Assembly (NCBI GenBank): GCA_029378245.1
Contig: JARKIF010000499.1
Span: forward strand, 1 to 11,779
Reading direction: 5' to 3'
DNA: 11,779 nt
Source: Roridomyces roridus
Taxonomy: Eukaryota > Basidiomycota > Agaricomycetes > Agaricales > Mycenaceae
Part shown: positions 1 to 8,825 of the stretch, one piece after another
Numbering within the stretch: position 1 is the stretch's first letter
Layout of the letters: every line of letters starts with the position of its first letter
Program-made: the position numbers and the translations under genes
The notes under the pieces: model-generated
The model's database searches: none
What the model was told of the DNA's origin: nothing
What the model saw: the letters and a program-made list of their open reading frames with translations, nothing else

Positions 1-155
1 GACGTCGAAGTCGGACGTCGAGTTGGCGAGGGTCGGGGACTCACTGTCCTGGGCATGGGTAGCAAAGGTTCCTGCTGCTTCATTTGAATCCGAAAGATGC
101 TAGGATTCAGTGTCGAAAGCCCGGTTCGCAACACACTGTCAAGGTGAAGGCTACA

Positions 156-314
156 TGGCTTTGAACCATCTCCAAAGGCTCTTCTTCGCGGAAAAAAATG
201 TACTTTAACATCATCACGCCATGAGTCAGGCTCGAATCGTACGAGCGCCGTCCGCTCCATACCCCACACCTGACTGAAGAATGTGCCGAGGGACGCGACC
301 CACCGCTGAGTCTC
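156..314. repeat. Dispersed repeat, copy 1 (tRNA-like core)
   Basis: This is the first of two direct copies; the other is at 1105-1260. Shared blocks in order are TGGCTTTGAA, AGGCTCTTCTTCGCGGAAAAA, an ATGA(G/C)TC(A/G)GGCTCGAATCG core followed by GAGCGCCGTCCGCTCC, and a closing GGACGCGACCCACCG(C/C)(T/C)GAGTCTC. On the minus strand the core contains a pol III B-box-like motif. This copy has lost most of the A-box side that copy 2 keeps (CATACCCCACAC replaces it). The likely origin is a tRNA-derived SINE or related short repeat; the exact ends are approximate. Confidence 0.7.
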
Positions 315-1104
315 AATTTGGGCATGCGAAATCGAGCAAGGTGAATCTCTTCCATGAATATATTATACGCCCGGCAAAGAAAGGCTCGGAGGGTCTTATG
401 GTTCGCATCTGAATTGAGCCAAGAAGCCGGGGATGGTCCAGGCACCAACGCGAGTGCCGTCCATTTTCCACAGTCTTGCACTGTCGAAAAGATTGACCAA
501 CCTCCGATTGTTATCCAAAACAAATTCGAGGCGTCTGAAATCAACTACACAAGTTTCTACCGTTGTGAACGATATCAACTTGAGTTGATCTTGGGCCCGG
601 TCGCGAATGTGAAGTCAAGACCTCCTTTGAGCAAACTTCCGGATCCTCAGGCTTCTCATAAAGTGGAAAATCCAGGAACTCAACATTGTTGAAAGTCGTC
701 CGGTATCAAGTGTCGAGTGGCTCCCGAGCAAAGAGAAAAAAGTTTGGGACCGGCTGTCCAATAGCTCGGGCTCGAGTCGAACGAGTGACTTCTGCTTGAA
801 GTTTACCTCAGCTATCAGCAACAGCTCGCAGATGTGGGTGGCACCCACCACCGAGTTATACTTGTGTCCGCAGAGTCTGTTATACTCAACACGGAATTCG
901 GTCGAAATTCCCACGGTTGAAAGTATTCAGTCGGCAAGAGCCGAGGAGCTCTACCATGAGCAACGGGTATCATCTTAGTGCTTCATTTCACAGGAGAGCC
1001 AAGGTTCTCGAGCCCAAAACAACTTTCAAGGTGCCGGCTCTAGCGCTGGAGTCAAGCAGAAACCTGGAAATTCGTCTCAAATTTTCAAATTTTTCTCCCT
1101 TCGT
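315..1104. other. Stretch without a supported gene; one degenerate repeat copy
   Basis: The open reading frames here are short, overlap on both strands, and show no recognisable domain or plausible exon structure. A degenerate member of the window's tandem-repeat family lies at about 763-850 (GCTCGGGCTCGAGTCGAACG, then GCAGATGTGGG and CACCCACCACCGAG). A small 7-bp-arm palindrome, ATCAACT-TG-AGTTGAT, is near 575-592. Otherwise it reads as repeat-rich intergenic DNA. Confidence 0.5.
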
Positions 1105-1260
1105 TGGCTTTGAAATCAAGCCCACAGGCTCTTCTTCGCGGAAAAAGAATAACAAGAAATACACATGACTCGGGCTCGAATCGAACGAGCGCCGTCCGCT
1201 CCCAGTGAGACACTAGACCACCATGAATCTGCTGAAGGACGCGACCCACCGCCGAGTCTC
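1105..1260. repeat. Dispersed repeat, copy 2 (tRNA-like core)
   Basis: Direct copy of 156-314 with the same order of blocks and nearly the same length (156 against 159 bp). This copy keeps the better tRNA-like core (see the separate entry at 1167-1229). It ends in GGACGCGACCCACCGCCGAGTCTC, after which the two copies diverge, so the right boundary near 1260 is fairly well defined. The left boundary is set by the shared TGGCTTTGAA block. Confidence 0.75.
1167..1229 (-). repeat. tRNA-like pseudogene / SINE head
   Basis: Read on the minus strand, the sequence begins GATTCATGGTGGTCTAGTG, whose TGGTCTAGTG resembles a pol III A box. It ends with a perfect T-arm, GCTCG-TTCGATT-CGAGC (5-bp stem, 7-nt loop, 1174-1190), which is also a B box, followed by CCGAGTC. 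The outer strands GATTCAT and CCGAGTC pair at 5 of 7 positions counting one G-U. At 63 nt it is too short, and no proper anticodon arm forms, so it is not a functional tRNA. A tRNA-derived SINE head or tRNA pseudogene fits best. Confidence 0.45.
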
Positions 1261-1585
1261 GATGTAGGTCTGAACTTTAGAATTCACTCTTTTTTGTCCA
1301 ACGGGTGAACAAAAAATCTGAAACCGTTTGCAGAAATCCCCATGGCTGGCTCCGAATCGAACGAATACCAACTCTGAGCAAATTGACACCCAGATTCAGC
1401 GTCTGCAGTTAGTCTCACCAGGTTTGAGAATGGCCAGATCTCGGCAACAGGTTCAAGAAACTAATGCACACATTATACTACGAATGATTATCCACTACGC
1501 CGTCCATTTTTCCACTGTTCAAGAAAGCAAGTCAGTAGTCCGCACATCTACACCTCATCTCAATCCAAACCGCAACCACCCGGTC
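1261..1585. other. Intergenic stretch with a partial repeat
   Basis: No coding region is supported between the second repeat copy and the 3' end of the minus-strand F-box gene. A short fragment at about 1342-1370 (ATGGCTGGCTCCGAATCGAACGAA) is another B-box-bearing fragment of the repeat family. The rest shows nothing I can name. Confidence 0.45.
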
Positions 1586-3186
1586 TCACATAACAATCAT
1601 CGCCCCCTTCTCCAACTTGGTCTTGACAAACTCCCTCATCTCACACGGCACCCAAGGCCTCCAACTCCCGCCCCCTCCGTATGTGCATCCCACCTCTCCC
1701 ACACAATCCACTTGGCAAAGCTCACACGCGTGAGCAGCGGTGCGCGGCTGGGCGTCGCAAGTGCGGATACAATGAGCGAGCGGTTGGAAGGGAGGTCCCA
1801 GAGGAAGGGATGCATCTCGATGACGGACCCGAGCCTATATGGATCCGAAATTCACAGAGCTGCAGAGGCGCGGGGGCAGCACCCCATCGCGCTCCTATGC
1901 GTTCCACCTCTGCTCGAAAGGACTCTGCAGTATAAAGCGGTGGTCCCTCGGAGGACGAAAAGTTCACCATGCGTATAATCCAGTAGGAGTACCCGCAGCT
2001 GGGGGAATCGTTTGTGGAATTCGGGCAGCGCGGAGTACATGTGGTCGTGGATGTTGAGCTCCGTGAGCGTGCTCCTCGCAAGGAGGAGCGGCGCCAGCTC
2101 CTTGGCCGTGAACAGCGGAGGACAGGGTTGTGGTAGACGTCCCCGTTCCATTGTCGCATTTCGCGTCCGGAGAGGGAGACGGTGCGCAACGTCGGCCGTC
2201 CAAAGTGCTTCAGTAGGGTGGGCGGGATCGTTAGCGTGGTTAATTTCGGTAGACTGTTGGGTCGGAGTGCGTCTGCGGGAATCGGGAACTGCGGATTGAT
2301 GGAGATGCAGTGTATAATGAGGTCGGTGATGGAAGGAGGACTGGGAGAGGAATTTGAAGAGGACCGAGTCGCAGGTGGACTCGACATGTGCAGCTCAAGA
2401 ACGCGCAGATCGGGATGCTTCTTTCTCAAGAAGTGGTCGCTGAACGGCAGCTGTCGGTGCGGAACGTCTCGACGTTTTGGAGGAACATGATTTTGGGAGG
2501 GAGGTCGCCGGAGCAGGAGATGTACTCGAGATGGCTTAAGCGTAGGGAATTGAGTTGTCTCTCCTCCTTTGCGGAAATGTCGGCGTGAATCGCGCAGGGA
2601 GCGGATGGACAAGGCGCCGCCCGTCGAAGAATCTTTGTCGGGAAGCGGAATCTTTTTGAAAGATTTCGTTACCGCAAGAATGAGAGTCTTCGAGATGGGG
2701 GTTGATTCAAATGGATGGACTCTACGCTGGGCAACTTGCGCACCGCGTTGAGATACAAGCTGAGGAAAGCGCCCCACACACCCTCGTCGCGTCCGATCCA
2801 GTCCTTGAACCGACCTCTCGGACGAATTCAGCGACATCCCTCGAGAGCCGCGAGCTTGGGCCCGAATCGTCGTTGACGAGCCCTCGACAAAAAGGCACCA
2901 ATCCGGGACTTCTGTCGTGTCCGGAAATACGACGGTGTGGTAGATGTGCGAGATGGCGAAAGCGCCAAGAAGCGGCACACGAGCGCGAGATTAGATAGGA
3001 CCTTTTTGCAATCTTCGCGACTGCCGGCCTCGGTCGGCTCAAAGTAGCTGAAAATTTCGAGATAGACCTCGTTGGGGATGGGGGAGAGCTCTCTGCGGCC
3101 GATCCTCCGAGTCGGAGCTACGAGAACAGGTCAAAGGAAGTCACGCAAGACGCAGGATACGCACAGGTCCACTCGAAGCTGCCCAT
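1586..3186 (-). pseudogene. F-box / leucine-rich-repeat-like protein gene, frame-disrupted
   Basis: F-box proteins recruit substrates to SCF (Skp1-Cullin-F-box) ubiquitin ligases through the F-box; the LRR-like part would bind the target. The start chosen is the ATG at 3186: a 22-nt first exon is joined across a 47-nt intron (3164-3118, GTGCGT...CGTAG), giving MGSFEWT then SPTRRIGRRE in frame. Directly after comes a clear F-box: LSPIPNEVYLEIFSYFEP, then VLSNLALVCRF. Downstream come leucine-rich stretches such as DLRVLELHM, LPKLTTLTIP, LTELNIHDHMYSALPEF and FPQLRVLLLDY. The last tract includes SFAKWIVWERWDA and a probable stop at 1588-1586. The coherent text moves between all three minus-strand frames, for example at about 2965 (CRF to FAISHIYHTVVF), about 2840 (before FKDWIGRDEGVWG), about 2440 and about 2130, mostly by single-base losses. 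It is either a pseudogene or a gene with assembly indels. The F-box assignment is firm; the target and exact C-terminus are unknown. The GST-like gene is divergent upstream. Confidence 0.72.
3118..3164 (-). other. Intron in the F-box gene (47 nt)
   Basis: The intron begins GTGCGT and ends CTCGTAG on the minus strand. Removing it joins ACC-T to CT-CCG and puts the start codon at 3186 in the same frame as the F-box. Its length is typical of basidiomycete introns. Confidence 0.65.
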
Positions 3187-3964
3187 CCGCGGAAGAAGAT
3201 GGTGGCTGATGAAAGAGCGCGAAACGTCACGTCAGTTGTGCTTGTTTGGTCGTTGCTTAGTCAGTGTCACGTCTTTGTCTCTGACCACCACAAACTTCAA
3301 AGGCGTGACAACATGAATCTTCGGCGCTTCAACGCTGCGTCGTTCGGTATTCTGCTGCTGCGGCCACAAATGATTCCCTCGATTTCATCCGCAGACCGCT
3401 CTCTGCTGCGATTCCGCTGTTTGCTCACTGCTCAGTTGTCGTGACTCGTGGACCAACTACCGGGCCTGCACTTATCTCCAGACCAATGCGTCGAATACCT
3501 TCAACAGCACTCTACAGCAACTAGCGCATACAATTATGGCTGTTCTACTGCTTGGTCTCGGGTCCGGGACCAGCAGGCTAGTGCTCCAGTGCCACTAGAC
3601 CAGTCAATTTATTCCCTCCAACAGGACCATCTCGGCCGCTTGTTAATCATCCTACAGCCTCGATATTTGACTTTCCTCGCCCTGCCTTCCGCCAGCACGT
3701 TGATTCCTCCGCTCTTCCCGCCTTGTCTGATCATTGATGTCTACGCTAGACAAACTTGCCCAACCGAGATGCCCTACGTGTTCGAGCAATTCTAGAGTCA
3801 CGATACTGCTTTTCGACGCTGATGCCCTGCGGCGGGGTCAGCTGCAGTCGGGATGACTGCAAGTCGCGTCACCCTGATTGGTTTCACTTATTTGGATTTC
3901 CGTGGACATAAAGACGGGTACGGGAGTACCAGGTACTCAATACGACAACCAAAGCCCCACTACC
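3187..3964. other. Divergent intergenic region
   Basis: This 778-bp space separates the 5' ends of the minus-strand F-box gene and the plus-strand GST-like gene, so it presumably holds both promoters. Open frames at 3199-3444 and 3448-3795 have no recognisable domain and low-complexity composition, and are not supported as genes. An ATTGG (inverted CCAAT) lies near 3878, about 90 bp upstream of the GST-like ATG. An imperfect inverted repeat lies at about 3551-3602 (TGGTCT...AGACCA enclosing CTAGTG...CACTAG). No TATA box can be assigned with confidence. Confidence 0.4.
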
Positions 3965-4761
3965 ATGTCACGACACTCTTCACGACCCGCAGCACCCATC
4001 ATCACGCTTTACGATCTGAAATCCGCAGGCCCGATCCCCAACCATGGGCTCCCAACATCTGGCGAATTCGATCATCCTCAACTATAAACGCCTTCGCTAT
4101 CGTACCGCCTGGGTCGAGTTCCCCGACGTCGAAGCCACGCTCCGCGCCATCGGCGCCCCGCCAGCGCCTCCCGTAGCGACGGCCGCCCGATCTACACCCT
4201 GCCCGTCATCGTCGACCCAACGCGCAACCCCCGCGCACCGCAAATCCTCTCCAACCCCAACAACATCGCCGAGTACCTCGAAGCCTCATACCCCGCACGC
4301 CCCGTGTTCCCCGAAGGCACGCGTTGCCATGCAGACACTCTTCGTGCATTACATCCAGGAAGTGTTCGTCAAGCCTCTACTTCCCCATCATGGTGCCCCT
4401 CAGCCATCAGGGCCTCCCGGCTCGTAGTCAGTCGCACTTCCGCCCTGGCGCGCCGGGCTATGCGAGCCCGCATTCGGGGTCAGGCCTATCCCTGCCTGGC
4501 CCGCAACGCGAGCAGGCGTGGCGTTCCGTGAAGGAGCAGTTTGATTTCATGGCGATGATTTTGGACAAGAACGTGGGCGATGGAGATGGTGTCGTCGTCT
4601 GCGGCAATGAAGTCAGCTATGCAGACTTTGCGTTGTGTTCTGTGTTGATTTGGATTCAACGCGTTGCGGCGCATGATGGGTGGATGAGGATCAGGGAGTG
4701 GAATGGTGGGAGGTGGGTTCGGTTGTGGGAGCGTTGCAAGGCGTATATGGATGAGTATTGA
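3965..4761 (+). pseudogene. Glutathione S-transferase-like protein gene, frame-disrupted
   Basis: GSTs are cytosolic enzymes that conjugate glutathione to electrophiles; fungal members also act in detoxification of plant and wood compounds. The start is the ATG at 3965 in a good context (ACCATG). The N-terminal thioredoxin-like half shows ITLYDLKSAGP, WAPNIWRIR, IILNYKRL, WVEFPDVEATLRAIGAPP, YTLPVIVDP with the usual cis-proline, then LSNPNNIAEYLEASYPARP. The C-terminal helical half shows LFVHYIQEVFVKPLL, FDFMAMILDKNVGDGDG, EVSYADFALCSVLIW and WNGGRWVRLWERC, ending at TGA 4759-4761. The reading frame breaks five times: losses near 4042, 4069 and 4163, and gains near 4325 and 4385. The net effect is one base short: 797 nt against 798 for an intact 265-residue protein, the usual GST-like size. 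No intron is needed. This is either a damaged copy or an intact gene with sequencing indels. Substrate is unknown. Confidence 0.75.
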
Positions 4762-4872
4762 GTATTGAATTTCCGTGGACTTTGATAACTGTAGTGATAG
4801 TCTGTTCTGTATCCTGTATCACAATTCTATTTGACTTGAATTCTGTTCAAAAATCTTTGCGACAACGAGACC
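4762..4872. other. 3' flank of the GST-like gene
   Basis: AT-rich sequence between the GST-like stop codon and the first tandem-repeat unit. No poly(A) tract that would mark a retrocopy is seen here, and no gene or repeat is recognised. Confidence 0.4.
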
Positions 4873-5804
4873 ATGGCTCGGGATCGAATCGAACGAACAG
4901 TTTTTGCGGCATGGATCGACAAATTACACGGATGACTCGCAAATGTGGGACCACCCAACCGAACCTTTCCAGTCATTTTGAAAAGTGGTCCAATACCAGC
5001 GCTCCCAGGATGCTGGGAAACAAAAATATATACTGGGTGAGCCACAATATGGCTCAGGCTCGAATCGAACGAACAGTTTCTGCGTGAGGCTGGAGGCAAT
5101 CTGCTCTATTCGCAGATCTGGGACCACGCAACCGAACCTTTCCAGTCGCAGTTGAGAAGTGATCCAATACCTGCAGCGTTTTGGTTTGACGAGTCACGAA
5201 AAGAAAAGGTGATATAGATCACCCCCATAACCCCTCAGGCCCGAACACTCTCTGCGTGAAGTTTTGAACAATGTGGGACCACCAAACCGAACCTGTCCAA
5301 CCCGAATTGGTAAGTGATCCAATAGCAGTGTGTGTCCTCACGACGCCGGCAAGAAAAATTATTTTATGACACCCGTATGCAACCACATGGCCGGGCTCGA
5401 ATTCGAACGAACTCTTCCCGCGTAAGGCAATGTAACGCCATCGTACTGTTGGGCAAATGTGGGACCACCCAACCGAACCTCTCCAGTGTTGCTCGGAACG
5501 TGATTCAACGGAAGACTTGTACCGAGAGGGAAAAATCGAAATCGAACCAGGTACCAAGATGTCCATGGCCTGGGTTCAAATGAACCGAGTCCCAGCCCCC
5601 GAGAGGTCCTGGACGTTGTACGTATCCTTTTGGACCGATTCTGTCCAAAAACTGTGTTCACACCGCCCAACGGCTCGGGCTCGGGCTCGAATCGAACGAA
5701 CGTTTCTGCGTGGAGGTATTGAACGGTTTCTTCCCACTTATTCGCAGATCTGGGGCCACCCACCGAGCCTCTCTAATCCGAGTTGCAAAGTGATTCAATA
5801 CCTG
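4873..5804. repeat. Tandem ~180-bp repeat array, left part (units 1-6)
   Basis: Six units begin at about 4873, 5049, 5227, 5387, 5565 and 5670, so spacings are 176, 178, 160, 178 and 105 bp, with unit 5 truncated. Each unit starts near ATGGCTCGGGCTCGAATCG, continues with a CTGCGTGGAGG-like block, then TCGCAGATCTGGGACCACCC, AACCGAACCTTTCCAG, AAGTGATCCAATA and GCAGCGTTTTG. The minus strand of each well-preserved unit carries a T-arm/B-box-like GTTCG-TTCGATT-CGAGC. Unit 6 is cut after CAATACCTG by the MULE and resumes at 10391. Unit identity varies widely, so the array is old. Short plus- and minus-strand open frames across it are repeat text, not genes. Confidence 0.88.
5796..5804. repeat. MULE target-site duplication, left
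   Basis: CAATACCTG, identical to 10382-10390. The bases on either side differ between the two copies (T before and T after here; A before and C after on the right), so the duplication is exactly 9 bp. Confidence 0.93.
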
Positions 5805-5947
5805 TAGACCGGAGCCGGTCTGTCTATGAACAAGTGTCGATAGACAGACCGGTCGATCTGAGTTTAATTTCGGGGTGCTTCCCGATCAATGATTAATTAA
5901 TCCATATAAGGCTATTCGGCACCTCGCCGAAGCGCACGTGTAAACAC
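5805..5947 (+). repeat. MULE terminal inverted repeat, left (~143 bp)
   Basis: Compared with the reverse complement of the right end, the two ends share TAG(A/G)C at the tip, GTCGATAGACAG, GGTCGATCTGAGTTT, GGGGTGCTTCC, GATCAATGATTAAT, AATCCATATAAGGCTATTCG and then a weaker GGTGTAA block. The outer part is a perfect 13-bp hairpin stem (5815-5827 with 5840-5852, CCGGTCTGTCTAT / ATAGACAGACCGG) around a 12-nt loop. Confidence 0.9.
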
Positions 5948-5994
5948 CTTGCAAGTCTTCCCCTTGTCTTCCCCCATCCTCTAAAATCCCCTTG

Positions 5995-6031
5995 GCCTCC
6001 CCCACCTCTGACATTCCCCAAAAAGGAAATC
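5995..6031 (+). repeat. Inner inverted-repeat block, left arm of MULE
   Basis: The reverse complement reads GATTTCCTTTTTGGGGAATG followed by TCAGAGGTGGGGGAGGC, and matches the plus strand at 9464-9498 with only small gaps. The two blocks are therefore inverted with respect to each other, as the terminal repeats are. Here it lies about 190 bp from the element's end, just past the transposase stop codon. Confidence 0.75.
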
Positions 6032-7006
6032 CGGAGAAACAAAGGCAGCCGCCATGGTTACGAGTCGGTTACGAGTAAATAGATTCTTAGACTATACACC
6101 ACATTTTCTGTCTGCGAATAAGCAAGAATAAAGACTTTCATTTCACTCCGCCGCGCGCCCCCTTCACCGCCGTCTGCCATTTCTTCGCGCCTCGGAGGTC
6201 GGGGCCGATAGAACATCGCCGATCCGATTGATTTATCCCACGTCGAAGGTGTCGTGCCTCGTGTCGATCTCTTCTCCTTCGACAAGCACGCCTTCGCCAG
6301 GCGCAGGAACGACGCGCCCTCGCGTTGCAGCGCCTGGAGCATACGCTGGTCCCGGAACTGCCGCTGGTACTTCAGGCCCTCCGCAAACTGGATCAACGTG
6401 TCAATGCCATCATCCATCGCTTCCACGAATGTCTGCCCGTCTTCCTCCAGCTTCTGCGTGTCCACCACATCGTCGTCGTCATCGTCATCTCGTCACCTTC
6501 AAAGTCCGACATGCCCCCGCCCCCCGTGTCCTGCGCGTCGTGGAGGCTCATCTTCATCACTGTCCGTTCCAGCCATTGCCGTCGTGTCGGCGTCAGTGGA
6601 GCCAGTTCCGTCAGCCCGGTCGCAGTGACGGATGCGCCCAAACGGCACGGTTCGTTGTCTCTTCACCTCGAGGAAGAACCCGGAGGCACGCGCCGGTAAC
6701 CCTGTACAACGGTTTGCAGATGAGAAAGCGCGAGATGGCAAAGGCCGGACAGGTACACAGCCCTTTCTTCATGTCTGTCTTGTACGCAGGATTGACGGGT
6801 AGCGTGATAGGTCTCTTCTCAAGCTTCCGCCACTCGCGCTTGAAGTCCTTCCGCCAACAAGAAGCTCGCGGTACCCCCTGTCTCGACCAGTAGTCGTTCA
6901 GTTTCCGATAATACGTCGGCGCCATCTTGGCAACGAGGACCCAGGTTACCAGATCGCAGCGTGGCATATGAAATGGTGCAGAAATCGTGTTTGATACGGC
7001 GCCCAG

Positions 7007-7054
7007 CTGGATAACAGTGAGTCAATGTCAAGACGAGTGGCATGTGGTACTTAC
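7007..7054 (-). other. Transposase intron 3 (48 nt)
   Basis: The intron begins GTAAGT and ends TTATCCAG. Its length is a multiple of three and it contains no in-frame stop, so it reads through as open frame. Removal brings GLKTTMRWKA next to GRRIKHDF, the spacing I expect in this family. Confidence 0.7.
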
Positions 7055-8146
7055 TGGCTTTCCACCTCATGGTCGTCTTGAGCCCCGGAATTTCTTCATG
7101 CACACTTCGCGCCCAGAGCTCCATCTGGTTGCGCGGTACCAATTCTCCCAAAGGTACGCCCACACCTCAGGAGATCGTTCTCAACGCAAAATTTATACAT
7201 TTGCGACACCGCCCATCGCTGATGCCCTCTCGACTCGGATGGGCGTAACCGGGGAGCAAGGGATGAGCACAGTAGTGCCGCTCCATCATGTTGATGATAG
7301 CGTCTCGGTATTCGGCTGGGCAGAAGCGTCTGGGCTTTTTCTCGGGCTCCTGCTCAGCGGGCGGCGATGCAGTAGTACCGGTGTTTTTCGATCCGGCTTT
7401 TCCTGCGGCTGCGCGGGCCCTAATCGCGCGCGTCACTGCCTCGGGGGAGGCTGCATCAGCGAAGCGCGCAGGCACCTTTCTCGCACGGCCTGACCTCGTC
7501 CTGGACGTGCCACCGTCTGTCTCCGTGCCACCTTCCGTCTCCGTGCCATCGACCGGGTCGCTGTCAGGGTCGACGTCACTTCCAGAACCCGCGTCGCTGT
7601 CGTCGTCGCTCTCACTCCCCGGGCGTTGGGTGCCGAGATCGCGTGCTGGGATTCTGATTTGCGTCCCAGAGGGTGCTATTGTTGGCGGACCTGGACCCTG
7701 CGATGCGGCAGCGACGGGAGTGACATTCTCGTGAGTACCCCCCTCATACTCGCCCCGATCTTCCTGACCCCGAGGAATGAAGTCCAGGTCGATGAAGGAG
7801 AACTCCGCCCTGGCACGCGCCGCATCATAGGGTGTTGTTGCGAGCTTCCCGCTCGATAGACGCGTACGTACAGCCCGCCGCAGATGCCACCAACACAAAC
7901 TGATCTTGGCATTCCAGGTTTCCAGCAACGTGCCGATTTCCGCCATGTCCTTGTCGACGTGGGTGAATTTAGGGAAGACGCCGTACGTATCGCGAACACA
8001 TTTGGCCCATGCTGTAAGTGCTTTCTTGCGCTTGCCTTGACTGATTGACGTCGCAGTCGACAAGTAGAGATATGAGATCGGGAAACCAGCGCCCTCGTGC
8101 TCAGCCATTATGCTGTACAGCTCAAGGTGCTTCGAGTTCGTATCGT

Positions 8147-8196
8147 CTGCCTCGTTGTCAGTTTGGGCTCATCGGGCATATAGGAAAACAACGTAC
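8147..8196 (-). other. Transposase intron 2 (50 nt)
   Basis: The intron begins GTACGT and ends GAGGCAG. Removal joins the VDAT codons to TAC-GAT-ACG, giving VDATYDTNSKHLELY. That fits the first catalytic motif of this transposase family and fixes both splice sites. Confidence 0.8.
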
Positions 8197-8773
8197 ATGT
8201 GGCATCGACACCGATCTCAACAACCTTTCCCCGAAGTGGGCCGCGATCTTCTTCATACCCGCAAAGCGCTCGACACCCTCCGGGATGTCCGTCGGCGTGA
8301 ACAGATCAACATCGTCGCCGTACTCCCGCAGCAGCTTCTCCGCCGATAGAAGCTGAGCCTCGTCACGACGCCAGTAGATCTCACTCATTTGGGTCCAAGC
8401 GCGGTGGACTTGAGCGGAGGAAACCTCCGGAAAGCTCGCTTGAACCTTCGTGACCATCGCGACCGGAGTAAGCCATTCGACATTCTCGCGAATCATGTCG
8501 ATGGCAGCGGGTGGCATGGACACATCGAAGTAGCAGGTGTGCTTGGTGGCATGAAAGAGAGTGACGGCCACCGTGAGCTCTTCGTCGCAGTTCTTCTTCG
8601 GGCGGCAGCTAATGGAGAGCTTGCTTTTGCAGGGGTACCGTTTCATGCCCACGTTATCTCGGTTGCGGACATCTGGATTCGTCGAGGCCTTGGATTTCTT
8701 CTTCCGTGCTTCGTCTTGACTGCACCAATACCGCGTCCGGTGCCCGGATTTCAGCACTTTGTTGTCCTTGACA

Positions 8774-8825
8774 CTGTGCAGGTAAATAAACCTCGAGCTC
8801 GTTCGAAACGATGGGAGGTACTCAC
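8774..8825 (-). other. Transposase intron 1 (52 nt)
   Basis: The intron begins GTGAGT and ends TGCACAG on the minus strand. Removal joins GGYRF to TVKDNK in frame across a split codon (AC-T). Confidence 0.8.

Noticed and set aside
107..544. Minus-strand 145-codon open frame near the left edge
   Set aside because: It crosses the dispersed repeat at 156-314, has no recognisable domain, and competes with equally good frames on the other strand.
1167..1229. A functional tRNA gene on the minus strand
   Set aside because: The T-arm is perfect but the molecule is only 63 nt, the acceptor pairs at 5 of 7 positions and no anticodon arm forms.
1722..2978. A 418-codon minus-strand open frame taken as one intact protein
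   Set aside because: Only parts of it carry the F-box/LRR-like text; the rest (Arg/Ser-rich runs) is out-of-frame reading of the same gene. The F-box itself lies upstream in another frame.
3551..3602. Another fold-back MULE-type element
   Set aside because: The inverted repeat is imperfect, lacks the TAGAC...GTCTGTCTATG tip and has no flanking 9-bp duplication.
3199..3795. Two plus-strand open frames between the divergent genes
   Set aside because: No domain, no good exon structure and no coherent composition; they lie where promoters are expected.
6705..6720. Loss of the SWIM-finger histidine by substitution (CKP instead of CKH)
   Set aside because: Restoring one missing base near 6711 reads CKHVVQ, so this looks like a frame break and not a substitution.
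6228..6893. Plus-strand open frame of 221 codons opposite transposase exon 4
   Set aside because: It is the antisense shadow of the C-terminal transposase region, which has clear family motifs on the minus strand.
7288..7734. Plus-strand open frame of 148 codons opposite the transposase
   Set aside because: It is the antisense of the acidic linker and neighbouring transposase exon 3, and its Ser/Pro-rich content mirrors that region.
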